Shown here: positions 35,176 to 43,554 of the stretch, piece by piece | Numbering within the stretch: position 1 is the first letter of the stretch | Layout: every line of letters begins with the position of its first letter | DNA from: Paenibacillus sp. HW567 | Lineage (GTDB): Bacteria > Bacillota > Bacilli > Paenibacillales > Paenibacillaceae | Direction: 5' to 3' | Length of the DNA: 64,000 bases | Assembly (NCBI RefSeq): GCF_000374185.1 | Contig: NZ_KB910518.1 | Location: 470,667 to 534,666 of the forward strand | Made by a program: the position numbers and the translations under genes | Notes under the pieces: generated by a model | What the model was told of the DNA's origin: nothing | The model's input: the letters and a program-made list of their open reading frames with translations, nothing else | The model's database searches: none

Positions 35176-36393
35176 ATGGATTTGAAGGAGCTGCGCCGGC
35201 AGCGGCGCAGCCGGTTCGCACGAAGCATGATTCCATATGTAGGGTATATCATTCAGAGTGGTGTAGCTATGCTGCTGTTGCTGGTGCTGATTCTCTTCTC
35301 AGCCTGGTATACTTCGCTGCTCCGTAATATCCCGGAAGGCGTTCCGATTCGCTGGATTATGCTTGCAGTGCTGCTTCCGGCAGCGGTACACAGCAGCTTC
35401 CGGACGTACCTGCAGAGCCCGGACACGATCTTTCTGCTGCCGCAGGGCCACCGGATGAAGGAATATTTTGCCCCGGCCTGGGTGTCCGGGAATGTGTGGA
35501 AGATTGCCCGTCTGGCTTTCGTATTGGTAACGCTCTGGCCTCTGTACATACGGACGGATAATTCTCATAAAATGCTGTTTGCAACACTCATCGTGCTGAT
35601 TCTGGTGAAGCTGCTGGCAAGCTACGGCCTGTGGCGGGAGATTGCCATGCTGTCGCGTCCGGCTGCGTTCAGCTATGCTCTGCTGCGCTGGTCAGTGGCC
35701 GGCTTGATGATTGCCGCATGGCTGTGGCAGCCTTCTCTCCGGGCACTCCTCTTCATGGTGATTGTGGCGGCGGCCTATCTGGCAGCCCTGACTGTTCCCG
35801 GACGCCATTCTGTTCCCTGGGAGAGGCTTATAGCCATCGAGAAGAATCAGGGGGCGATAGCGCTGATGATTCTCGGCTGGTTCGTGGATGTGCCGGGCCG
35901 GGAACAGCGTGTCTATGTACGGCGCTACCTGTCCAAGTGGGGCAGCGGCCTCGCCTGGCGGCGGAATACCGCTTACCGCTATCTGCTGACCAAAAGCTTC
36001 GCCCGGGGAGATATCTTCGGTATTGTTAGCAGGATAGCGATTCTGGCGCTGCTCCTGGTCTGGTGGAACCGGGGCAGCTACATCGGCAGCGGCATTTATC
36101 TGTTCTTCCTTCTGATTATGGGCGTGCAGTTGTCTGCGCTGCGGAGGCTGCACAGCGAGTCCTTCTGGCTGACCGTCTACCCGCTGCCGGAGGGCAGCAA
36201 GGGAAGCAGCACCATCCAGTTCATCTTCCGCACCCAGCTTCTGCTGGCTGTGCTGACCGGTCTGCCTTTTCTGGCGACGGTCCCTGACCGGACTTTGCCT
36301 GTAATCGGAACCTTCCTGGCCGGAGGCCTTATGGCCTATCTGTTCCGGCGCTCTTCCATCCGCAAGGAAGCGCGTAAGGAAGAGGATATCTAA
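35176..36393 (+). CDS. ecsB: ABC transporter permease EcsB
   Basis: 405 residues with a basic N-terminus (LKELRRQRRSRFARS), then about eight to ten membrane helices, e.g. VAMLLLLVLILFSAWY and GLMIAAWLWQPSLRALLFMV. The SPDTIFLLPQ and FWLTVYPLPEG segments are typical of EcsB. Partner of EcsA; substrate unknown. GGGAGGG precedes the ATG, and the two genes are 1 bp apart. A terminator follows. Confidence 0.88.
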   Translation: MDLKELRRQRRSRFARSMIPYVGYIIQSGVAMLLLLVLILFSAWYTSLLRNIPEGVPIRWIMLAVLLPAAVHSSFRTYLQSPDTIFLLPQGHRMKEYFAPAWVSGNVWKIARLAFVLVTLWPLYIRTDNSHKMLFATLIVLILVKLLASYGLWREIAMLSRPAAFSYALLRWSVAGLMIAAWLWQPSLRALLFMVIVAAAYLAALTVPGRHSVPWERLIAIEKNQGAIALMILGWFVDVPGREQRVYVRRYLSKWGSGLAWRRNTAYRYLLTKSFARGDIFGIVSRIAILALLLVWWNRGSYIGSGIYLFFLLIMGVQLSALRRLHSESFWLTVYPLPEGSKGSSTIQFIFRTQLLLAVLTGLPFLATVPDRTLPVIGTFLAGGLMAYLFRRSSIRKEARKEEDI

Positions 36394-36407
36394 CCAATAA
36401 ACGCCTT

Positions 36408-36442
36408 GATGGAGCAAGCGCTCCTGTCAAGGCGTTTTTTTT
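36408..36442 (+). terminator. Terminator of ecsAB
   Basis: AAACGCCTTGA pairs exactly with TCAAGGCGTTT and is followed by TTTTT. Confidence 0.88.
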
Positions 36443-36592
36443 ACCGCTTGGAATCAGCTTTGTTTGGTCTGCTAAGGCATACGTGGCTGCATATATGGTC
36501 GTGTCATAGCTTCAGCTTAGAGCAGGGAATGATAAAAAACGCGGGTAAGGTGGGAGAGAGCCGGGGCCCCCTCCCGGGATGATCATTCCCGG

Positions 36593-36703
36593 TTAGACAA
36601 AGAGTGAACGGCTGATGATAACCAGCAGGATAAAGAGAACCAGAATTGCACCTGTGCTTGTAAACATTTGGTGTCCATATCCGCCTCTAACTTCTTCGCT
36701 CAT
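36593..36703 (-). CDS. YjcZ-type small sporulation membrane protein
   Basis: 36 residues: polar head MSEEVRGGYGHQ, then one hydrophobic helix (TGAILVLFILLVIISRSLFV). The Gly/Tyr head followed by a single C-terminal helix rich in Ile, Leu and Val is the YjcZ family pattern, small proteins made in sporulation of Bacillales. AAAGGGG lies 7 nt before ATG 36703; the in-frame ATG at 36709 is too close. On the 3' side a CCGGGA/TCCCGG hairpin lacks a T run. Function unknown. Confidence 0.75.
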   Translation of the reverse strand: MSEEVRGGYGHQMFTSTGAILVLFILLVIISRSLFV

Positions 36704-36801
36704 GTTCATTCCCCTTTCGCGTCTGAATTATTGTACTTGAGTACACCGTATTGTATGTGCGGCGGGAAGAACTTGTATAGGCCAATGCCATAATAGGCGG
36801 C

Positions 36802-36830
36802 AAAAAAACAACCCCGGCTGGGCCGGGGTT
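36802..36830 (-). terminator. Terminator of the aminotransferase region (minus-strand reading)
   Basis: AACCCCGG and CCGGGGTT form a stem; on the minus strand it is followed by TTTTTTT. It lies just past the aminotransferase stop codon. Confidence 0.85.
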
Positions 36831-36857
36831 GACTCATCTATTGATAGGCCGATAAAA

Positions 36858-38159
36858 TCAGGCTTTTTCCAAATCACGGATACCCGCGTAGACCAGGTCG
36901 AACAGATCCTCAAGCTGCTCTTCCTCAATACATGAGAAAGCAATGCGCAGATCGGTCTCGCCCAGGGAAATGGTGCCCAGGCCATAGTTATGGATCAGAT
37001 GAACCCGCAGGTCTTCAGCAGAAACGGTATGCAGCTTCAGGCACATGAAGTAACCGGAGTTGAACGGGTAATAGGTCCATACGTCATTGCCGTATTTACC
37101 ACTGTCCAGCAGTGCCTTCACTTTGTTGGCACGGCCCTTCATGATCTGGAACTTCTCTTCCTTCTGGGCGGGGAATTCCGGCGACTTGAGCGCGTCCAGC
37201 ACAAAGGTCTGCGACGGATGCGACCCGCTGGAGATCGTGGCCCGGATAATGCCCATTGTCTTTTGCTCCAGAGCGGCCAGCAGCTCCCTGCTCTCGGAAG
37301 CGTAGGTGATGAAGCCGACACGGAAGCCCCAGACGAACTCCTCTTTGGTCGCTCCGTCCACCTTCACGGCGAGTACGCGCGGATGCAGATTGGCCAGACG
37401 GCCGAACAGTGATTCCTTAAGCGATTCCTCGAAAAAGAGCCCAAAATACGCATCGTCGCTGACCACCACGACATTGATGCCTTCCTCGGCGGCGCGCAGA
37501 ATAGCGGCTACGATGGCTTCACCTTCCTCAAGACCCGGCGTGTAGCCTGTAGGGTTGTTCGGGAAGTTGAGCAGTACAATCGCTTTGCCGCGGTCCTTCT
37601 GGGCCAGCAGAGCGGTCAGCAGCCCTTCGCTGTTAAAGCGCATGTCTTCAGTAAACAGCGGAAAGTTAACGATGCTGCTAAGACGGCGGATGCCGAAGGT
37701 CAGCTCGTAGTTCTCCCAGTTTTTGTCCGGATAGATGATGGTGTCCCCTGGGTTTGCGAACAGGTCGGCAACGATGCTGATTCCATGGGTCAAGGCGTTG
37801 GTAGCGATAGGGTTGCCGAAGGACTTGCCTTCAAGCGACGGATTCTCGCGCAGCATCTTTTCCCGCCATACGGTGCGCAGCTCCGGTTTGCCCGCTGGCG
37901 GAGCATAGCCGTACAAATCCTTGGGACTGTAGGCGGAGAGCTTATCCTGAATAACACCAAGGTGCATAGGCATGCCTTTTTCAGTGGCAATCCCGATGGT
38001 TGCATTATATTTTTTGGCGTGAGCGGTTGCTTCAGCGGATTGGCTCAGAATACCCTCTTTGGGAAAATAGATCGCCTTGCCAAGATCGGAGAGCATCTCG
38101 TACACATGTTCATTGCCTGATTTGATGCTGTCATTCAATTGTCCAGCCAGTGGATTCAT
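36858..38159 (-). CDS. Class I/II PLP-dependent aminotransferase
   Basis: 433 residues from the ATG at 38159 (GGAAGG nine nt upstream; ATGs at 38168 and 38183 are worse placed). Seen: NFPNNPTGY, the aspartate of VVVSDDAYFG, and the Schiff-base lysine in DGATKEEFVWGFRVGF with the following arginine. It is a fold-type I aminotransferase near the aspartate/aromatic group. The donor and acceptor are not clear from sequence. Monocistronic with terminator. Confidence 0.85.
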   Translation of the reverse strand: MNPLAGQLNDSIKSGNEHVYEMLSDLGKAIYFPKEGILSQSAEATAHAKKYNATIGIATEKGMPMHLGVIQDKLSAYSPKDLYGYAPPAGKPELRTVWREKMLRENPSLEGKSFGNPIATNALTHGISIVADLFANPGDTIIYPDKNWENYELTFGIRRLSSIVNFPLFTEDMRFNSEGLLTALLAQKDRGKAIVLLNFPNNPTGYTPGLEEGEAIVAAILRAAEEGINVVVVSDDAYFGLFFEESLKESLFGRLANLHPRVLAVKVDGATKEEFVWGFRVGFITYASESRELLAALEQKTMGIIRATISSGSHPSQTFVLDALKSPEFPAQKEEKFQIMKGRANKVKALLDSGKYGNDVWTYYPFNSGYFMCLKLHTVSAEDLRVHLIHNYGLGTISLGETDLRIAFSCIEEEQLEDLFDLVYAGIRDLEKA

Positions 38160-38267
38160 CAGTTTCATCCTTCCGGTATTCATCTGGGATATACGTTAAC
38201 ATTGCCTAACATTATATCACCGTGATTCCCAGCCGTCACTGGCGAAAGACGTATTTTTAAAATACTT

Positions 38268-38792
38268 TTAGATTATTAGCGGAGGGTTCTCCCAGACCTG
38301 CACTTCAATGTAGCGCTCCGGGCCTTGATCGCCCTTCGGGTTCCATTCCTGCGGCCAGCCGAATTGCGAAATGACCTCCCGAATCTCCTCCAGCGTATAC
38401 ACCTGCCCCCGGTAAGGCTTGCCGTCCATAACCCTCATGGCCGGGAATAAATCGCCATACGTAAAGCTGATGCATTCCGGGGAAAAGCTTGCAGCCGGAA
38501 TCCGCAGTTCAGCGCCGCGGGGATACCATTCCAGCAGCCACGGACAGCTTCCGAGGGTCATATAATGGGGGTGCTGGCGAACCGGACGGCCTCCTTTGGA
38601 GATAAAAGCATTCCGGGCTTTCTGCTCCAGTCCGCGGCGAATGCCAAGATAATCCGCTGAACGCTTGCTGGCAAATCCCTTGCCAATCTGGCGTATTCCC
38701 TCAAGAACACCCTCCGCTTCCTCTGGTGCTAGATCGGATAAATTTTGAAAAGGCCCGGTGGATTCATCATAGTAGTGGTATAAATATTCCAA
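38268..38792 (-). CDS. Conserved hypothetical protein
   Basis: 174 residues, TTG start with GGCGGGATG before it. Landmarks: an N-terminal YLYHYYDESTGPFQNLSDL, a middle KARNAFISKGGRPVRQHPHYMTLG, and a C-terminal YTLEEIREVISQFGWPQEWN. No membrane segment or signal peptide. The pattern resembles small soluble Bacillales proteins sometimes found as immunity or accessory proteins, but I do not recognise a named family. Confidence 0.65.
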   Translation of the reverse strand: MEYLYHYYDESTGPFQNLSDLAPEEAEGVLEGIRQIGKGFASKRSADYLGIRRGLEQKARNAFISKGGRPVRQHPHYMTLGSCPWLLEWYPRGAELRIPAASFSPECISFTYGDLFPAMRVMDGKPYRGQVYTLEEIREVISQFGWPQEWNPKGDQGPERYIEVQVWENPPLII

Positions 38793-38873
38793 CGCACATC
38801 CCGCCGATCTATAGCTTTTATAGGCTATATTGTAGCACTGCTATGAGAATTGTGTCCTATTCAGCTTCAATTG

Positions 38874-39491
38874 TTAGTTGTTGTGGTATGGGCAGTATTT
38901 TTCCATCATCGCTATGGTTTCGGCGTCGCGCGGCCCGTTTCTGTCTGTAAGGCCCCCAGTCACTGAGGCCCGTGCCTCTTCCTTCAGATTTTGGCCGAAT
39001 TTGAATTTGGCCGTCAGCTCCCGGGGAACGATGCGCACAACTGCGACACCTTTGAGCCGTGAACGGTATCTGGGGTCTTCGGCATCAATAGGCGCATAAC
39101 CGCCTTCCGGCTGGAGCTTTTGCATAAAAAGTGTAAGTACGGCTGCCTTCTCGGCAACGTCCTCTACCGGCTCGGCCTGTCCATAGGCGGTTACGCTTTT
39201 AAAAAAAGCGGTGGCGGGGCAAGCAAGCTCGGGATCACTGAAATATGAGGGAATCAGCGCATATTCGTCGGCAACGGTGAAGCAGACCTGCGGATTCTGG
39301 AGGATGCTCGTCATTTTGCCTCCGGCATGGCTGCCGTGGAAGTAGAAGTTGCCTTCACTATACACAAAATTCACCGGTGTAACTCTCGGCTGTCCCTCTC
39401 CGTCGCTGGTGCCGAGAAAACCAAAGCTCATCCCGTTCAGAAATTCGGTGAGTTCTTCTTCCTGCTCTACTTGGAATTCTGTTCTGCGCAT
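38874..39491 (-). CDS. Pyridoxamine 5'-phosphate oxidase family flavoprotein
   Basis: 205 residues. The split-barrel fold shows EFLNGMSFGFLGTSDGEGQPRVTPVNFVY, NFYFHGSHAGGKM and VCFTVADEY, patterns of the flavin-nucleotide-binding group within the PNPOx superfamily; it is not a confirmed vitamin B6 oxidase. The C-terminus has ELTAKFKFGQNLKEE. It is divergent from a MocR-type regulator, a frequent arrangement in which the regulator controls it. AGAGGAAGTG precedes the ATG. Confidence 0.85.
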   Translation of the reverse strand: MRRTEFQVEQEEELTEFLNGMSFGFLGTSDGEGQPRVTPVNFVYSEGNFYFHGSHAGGKMTSILQNPQVCFTVADEYALIPSYFSDPELACPATAFFKSVTAYGQAEPVEDVAEKAAVLTLFMQKLQPEGGYAPIDAEDPRYRSRLKGVAVVRIVPRELTAKFKFGQNLKEEARASVTGGLTDRNGPRDAETIAMMEKYCPYHNN

Positions 39492-39637
39492 TGTTGCACT
39501 TCCTCTTCTGAATTAGTGGCGGAGCGTCATGCTCCAGGGTCAAGCGGTTTAATTAGCATAGAGCAAGAATTGACAATAAAAAAGGACCGATTTACATTAA
39601 TTTTAATAGTCCACTTTGGAGCATGGAGGATGGGAAA

Positions 39638-41257
39638 ATGAATTTCACACTGCCTTATGACCAATATTTGGCTATTCATCGCTATAAGTATTTGGCCCTG
39701 TACCACGCGCTCCGCGCGGCGATTCTCGACGGCACGCTGCCGGGAGGGACCAGGCTGCCGTCAACCCGGAAGCTGGCGGAGCTGTACCAGTTGTCGCGCG
39801 GCTCGGCGGCGCAGGTCTATGATATGCTGCTGGCCGACGGCTATATCAAGGCAGAGACGGGCCGGGGCACTTTTGTCGCGGATGGCGGCTTCGCCGCCCT
39901 TCCTGCGGGGAGGGCTGAAGGTGATGCTGCTGATGCAAGCGCAGCCGCTGATATGCAGGCCGTAGCTGCTGTCCCTGTGCCGCACGGAGGACAAGTTGCC
40001 CCTGCTCATGGAAGGAACGGGGCTGTGGCGGGGAATGCGGCAGGCAGCCGGCCAGCAGCACCGGCAGCGATTCCGCTCTCCAGTTGGGGAGAGCGGCTCA
40101 TGCAGCATCACGGATCTATCTACGAGCAGAGGGGGGAGGAGATTGTCAGCTTCTGCAGCCAGGGGATGCCGATCAAGCATTTCCCTTACGCTGAATGGCG
40201 GAGTGCGCTGAATTATGCCGGAGGCAAAAACGGCGGACGGCTGGAAGGCTATTGCCCGCCCCAAGGTGAGGAAAACCTGCGCCGGGCTATTGCTTCTCAT
40301 CTGCGGGTGACGCGTGGAATCCGGGCGGAGGCGGAGCATCTCGTGCTGTTCAGCGGCTCTATGCAGGGCATTGTCATTCTGACGCAGCTTCTGCTTGCGC
40401 CCGGCAGCCCCGCCGTTGTGGAGGACCCCGGATTTCACGGTGTCCGTAAGGCGGTGGAGATTTGCGGCGGGAGGCCGCTGCCTGGAAAGGTGGATGGAAG
40501 CGGACTTGTGCCGCAGGAGTGGGCAGCCAAGCTGCTGTTTGTTACGCCAAGCCGTCAATTCCCAACCGGTGCGGTGCTGCCGCTTGACCGGAGGCGGCAT
40601 CTGCTGGAATGGGCGCGGCGGCAGGCGGCGGTAATTGTGGAGGATGATTACGACAGCGAGTTCCGCTGGGGCGGCCGGCCCATAGAACCGCTGAAAGCGC
40701 TCGACCGTGAGGAGCGGGTCGTGTATGTCGGCTCCTTCACGAACAGCATGTTCTCCGGGCTGCGGCTGGGCTATGCGCTGCTTCCTCCCTCGCTGGTTCA
40801 GCCGGTGACCGCTGCCAAGGCGCTGTATGAGCCGCTTCCGGGAGGGCGGCTGGAGCAGCGGGCGTTGGCCCGCTTCATGCAGACCGGCGCCTACAGCCGC
40901 CATCTGCGGCGGATGACACGACTCTACGGCGAGCGTGCCCGCCTGTTCCGCTCGCTGATCGCGGAGCGGCTGGGGATGCTGTTTGAGCCGCTGCCCGGGG
41001 ATGCGGGCTTGCATATCTACGCGCGCTGGCTGCGCAGCGCAGCGGAATTCGCCGCCTTCCGTGCGGCGGCGGTCCGGCGCGGCACGGACTTCCGGGACGC
41101 GGCGCTGTACAGGGCCACGCCGGGCGAGCCGGCGGCCTGCTTTTCCTTTTCCCATTTGGAGGCTGCCGGGCTGGAGGAAGGGGTTAACCGCCTGCTTCTG
41201 GCCTGGGACGATGTGCAAAATGGAGCGGGACAAGGTATTATGAGAAATAAGGGATGA
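39638..41257 (+). CDS. MocR-type regulator lacking the PLP lysine
   Basis: 539 residues: GntR winged helix (LPSTRKLAELYQLSRGSAAQVYDML), an Ala/Gly/Pro-rich linker (about residues 95-150, longer than usual), then an aminotransferase-like domain (about 170-530). In MocR/PdxR/GabR proteins the cofactor lysine lies in a GTFSK-x-x-x-P-x-x-R motif; here the segment reads VGSFTNSMFSGLRLGY, so Asn369 replaces the lysine. The Asp of VEDDYDSEF and the phosphate-contact Arg are kept. The protein may bind PLP without a Schiff base, or sense something else. ATG 39638 follows GGAGGATGG. Divergent from the PNPOx-family gene. Confidence 0.87.
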   Translation: MNFTLPYDQYLAIHRYKYLALYHALRAAILDGTLPGGTRLPSTRKLAELYQLSRGSAAQVYDMLLADGYIKAETGRGTFVADGGFAALPAGRAEGDAADASAAADMQAVAAVPVPHGGQVAPAHGRNGAVAGNAAGSRPAAPAAIPLSSWGERLMQHHGSIYEQRGEEIVSFCSQGMPIKHFPYAEWRSALNYAGGKNGGRLEGYCPPQGEENLRRAIASHLRVTRGIRAEAEHLVLFSGSMQGIVILTQLLLAPGSPAVVEDPGFHGVRKAVEICGGRPLPGKVDGSGLVPQEWAAKLLFVTPSRQFPTGAVLPLDRRRHLLEWARRQAAVIVEDDYDSEFRWGGRPIEPLKALDREERVVYVGSFTNSMFSGLRLGYALLPPSLVQPVTAAKALYEPLPGGRLEQRALARFMQTGAYSRHLRRMTRLYGERARLFRSLIAERLGMLFEPLPGDAGLHIYARWLRSAAEFAAFRAAAVRRGTDFRDAALYRATPGEPAACFSFSHLEAAGLEEGVNRLLLAWDDVQNGAGQGIMRNKG

Positions 41258-41292
41258 CTTGGGAATGTACGCTGAATGAATGCTGAAACTGA

Positions 41293-41483
41293 ATTCTGTT
41301 GTATTTGCTACAGCCAAATTGCCTGATTGTGCTCTGAAAATGAATTCTGCTGCGCTCTGTGCAACAGATTTGTGCTTGTCTGCAGAAAATCGGCGGATTT
41401 GAGCTTCGGGATTGCACAAAGTACAACAGAATTGAAAATTCTACGCTCATCCCGCTATTCTATTGCAGAAAGTGCAGCAGAAG
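41293..41483. repeat. Type-1 dyad repeats before the araC gene (four units)
   Basis: Units at about 41293-41316 (CTGTTGTATTTGCTACAG), 41344-41371 (CTGCTGCGCTCTGTGCAACA), 41411-41433 (ATTGCACAAAGTACAACAGA) and 41457-41483 (CTATTGCAGAAAGTGCAGCA). They follow the same YTRYTGYA…TGCARYAG dyad as 24373-24559. Confidence 0.8.
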
Positions 41484-41544
41484 CTTGCGGGAGGATGGTC
41501 TGCGAATAGATACGCAGAGAGTACTGCTGCTAAGCGGACCCGGA

Positions 41545-41767
41545 GAAGTCAAGTTTCCGCAAAACTTAAGAATATGCTTCTGAAACGAGTTTTGTACGAA
41601 GCAAGTTCATGGAAGCGTCTGCTAACAAAACTTAAGCGGATGCTTCCGAAGCGAGTTTTGCTGCAAAGTAATATCGAAGAAGCCAAATTTCCGCAAAACT
41701 TAGGCGTATGCTTTCGAAGCGAGTTTTGTACGAAGATAATTCATTGCAGTAACGCTAACAAAACTTT
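41545..41767 (+). repeat. Type-2 ~65-bp tandem repeats before the araC gene
   Basis: Three units (41571-41635, 41636-41702, 41703-41767) after a partial right end (41545-41570). Consensus: TATGCTTCCGAAGCGAGTTT then TGTACGAAG, a variable middle, and CTAACAAAACTTA. The array ends at the GAGGAGGG ribosome site of the next gene, exactly as the copy before sdhB does. Confidence 0.8.
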
Positions 41768-41781
41768 GAGGAGGGAACATT

Positions 41782-42567
41782 ATGCTGCATGCATCGCCGA
41801 CCTCTTTTGTCATCCTGCCGGCCTTGGCGAAAATCGTCTGCGAACCGGGCTGGAAGTGGCAAAAAAGAGAGAAGCCGCTGCAAAATTACGATTTATTTTA
41901 TGTCTGGAGCGGAGAAGGCACGGTTGTGCAGAATGGTGTGCCGTTTCAGGTGGGTAAAGGAAGCTGCTTTCTGTTCCGGCCGGGCGATCATACAAGCGCT
42001 TCTCATAATCCGCAAAAACCGCTTGTGCTTACATATATTCATTTTGATATTACCGAAGAGGTGCGGGAGGTTCCAGACTCTTATCGCGAGCTGACGGAAA
42101 CGGTGGAATTTGAGCATCTGCTTGCCAGATATGTCCGCCTGTTCCTGGTGAAGACCTTCGCCGCCGAGGTGGAAGGGCAGCTTATTCTGAAGCAACTGAT
42201 GATCCATCTGCTGCGGGAGGATCAGGTGATGCCTGTGGAGCGGCATATCAGCAACCAGTTGGCAGAGGTTATCCACGAGGTAGCCAATTATGTAAGCCAG
42301 CATCCGGGGGCCTCACACCGGGTAGAGGATTTGGCGGCCCGGGCGGGGCTGTCACCGCGGTATTTTTCAATCAAGTTCAAGGAGATTACCGGCTCTTCCG
42401 TCCAGTCCTACGTCATCCGCGCCCGAATCGAGCGGGCCCAGCATTTGCTGCTGTATGCCGGAATGAATGTAACTGAGGTGGCGGATGCGCTGGGGTACCG
42501 CGATATTTTCTTTTTCAGCCGCCAATTCAAGCAGCACACTGGAAAAAGCCCGTCGGAAATTCGCTGA
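41782..42567 (+). CDS. AraC family transcriptional regulator
   Basis: 261 residues: an N-terminal cupin-type sensing domain (about 20-130, LFYVWSGEGTVVQNGVPFQVGKG, FRPGDHTSASHN) and a C-terminal pair of AraC HTH motifs (VEDLAARAGLSPRYFSIKF and NVTEVADALGYRDIFFFSRQFKQHTG). The family usually governs carbohydrate uptake genes; no sugar genes are adjacent. GAGGAGGG precedes the ATG, directly after the type-2 repeat array, so its leader consists of repeats. Target unknown. Confidence 0.9.
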   Translation: MLHASPTSFVILPALAKIVCEPGWKWQKREKPLQNYDLFYVWSGEGTVVQNGVPFQVGKGSCFLFRPGDHTSASHNPQKPLVLTYIHFDITEEVREVPDSYRELTETVEFEHLLARYVRLFLVKTFAAEVEGQLILKQLMIHLLREDQVMPVERHISNQLAEVIHEVANYVSQHPGASHRVEDLAARAGLSPRYFSIKFKEITGSSVQSYVIRARIERAQHLLLYAGMNVTEVADALGYRDIFFFSRQFKQHTGKSPSEIR

Positions 42568-42634
42568 TTTCAGATAGAAATCATATAAGCCGCAAGCGGC
42601 AGTCACGATCCAACTATAGGTAGGAGGAGAAATT

Positions 42635-43384
42635 ATGTACGAAATCGTATTGATACGTCATGGAGAAAGCGAGTATAACCGCCAGAATCTGTTCACCGGC
42701 TGGAGCGACCCCGATTTGACGGAAAAAGGTGTGGAGGAGGCCAAAGCGGCGGGCAAGCTGCTGAAGGAGGCGGGCTATACGTTCGATCTTGCCTTTGCCT
42801 CCGTGCTGAAGCGTTCGATCAAGACGCTGAACTATGTGCTGGATGAGATGGACCTGCTATGGATTCCTGTACAGAAATCGTGGAAGCTGAACGAGCGGCA
42901 TTACGGTGCGCTGCAGGGGCTGAGCAAGAGTGAAACTGCGGTAAAATACGGCGAAGAGCAGCTCCACATCTGGCGGCGCAGCCTGTCTGTCCGTCCGCCT
43001 TTGCTGGAGCCGGATGATCCCCGTTATGCACGGAACGATATCCGCTACAAGGAGGTCCGCTCCGGCGAAATTCCGCGCGGCGAGAGCCTTGAGGATACGG
43101 TGCACCGTGTCGGTGATTTCTGGGGCAACCGCATTGTGCCGCTGATCCGCAAGAAGGAGCGGGTGCTGATCTCGGCGCATGGCAATACGCTGCGGGCGCT
43201 GATCAAATTCATGGAGGATCTCGATGAGCCGACGCTGCTGGATCTAAACATCCCGACTGGGGTTCCTCTAGTCTACAAGCTGGACGATGATGTCAAGCCG
43301 ATTAACCGCTTCTATCTCGGAGAGCCGGAAGAGGTTCAGGCCAAAGCCCGTGAGGTGGCGAATCAGAGCAAGGTGACGGAGTAG
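42635..43384 (+). CDS. gpmA: 2,3-bisphosphoglycerate-dependent phosphoglycerate mutase
   Basis: 249 residues of the cofactor-dependent mutases that interconvert 3- and 2-phosphoglycerate in glycolysis. Catalytic His in LIRHGESEYNRQNLFTGWSD, second His in ISAHGNTLRAL, substrate residues in LNERHYGALQG and RRSLSVRPPLL. Length is as in GpmA, not the shorter phosphatase-like paralogues. TAGGAGGAG precedes the ATG. Monocistronic. Confidence 0.93.
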   Translation: MYEIVLIRHGESEYNRQNLFTGWSDPDLTEKGVEEAKAAGKLLKEAGYTFDLAFASVLKRSIKTLNYVLDEMDLLWIPVQKSWKLNERHYGALQGLSKSETAVKYGEEQLHIWRRSLSVRPPLLEPDDPRYARNDIRYKEVRSGEIPRGESLEDTVHRVGDFWGNRIVPLIRKKERVLISAHGNTLRALIKFMEDLDEPTLLDLNIPTGVPLVYKLDDDVKPINRFYLGEPEEVQAKAREVANQSKVTE

Positions 43385-43423
43385 TATGCCTGATATAGTA
43401 ACCGTAGGTGTAATAATGTCTGG

Positions 43424-43540
43424 ATGGTTATTCCAGAAAACATCAAGGTGCTTGAGCATTTCGGCGTTCACCTTACAGTTGCTGATCCGGAATACATGCT
43501 TTCGATATTGGAATTGTATGGGGAGTTGCTCTATGGCTAG
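43424..43540 (+). pseudogene. Possible C-terminal remnant of a lost gene
   Basis: A 38-codon frame without a ribosome site encodes MVIPENIKVLEHFGVHLTV then ADPEYMLSILELYGELLYG. It reads like the well-ordered end of a longer protein rather than a free peptide. The frame is open only back to about 43394. I cannot name the parent family. Confidence 0.3.
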
Positions 43541-43554
43541 AATAAAGGTATACC

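Noticed and set aside
36541..36596. Hairpin CCGGGA…TCCCGG after the YjcZ-type gene as a terminator
   Set aside because: No T run follows on either strand.
39761..41419. 552-codon minus-strand frame opposite the MocR gene
   Set aside because: Shadow of a GC-rich gene; the plus-strand product has clear GntR and aminotransferase domains.
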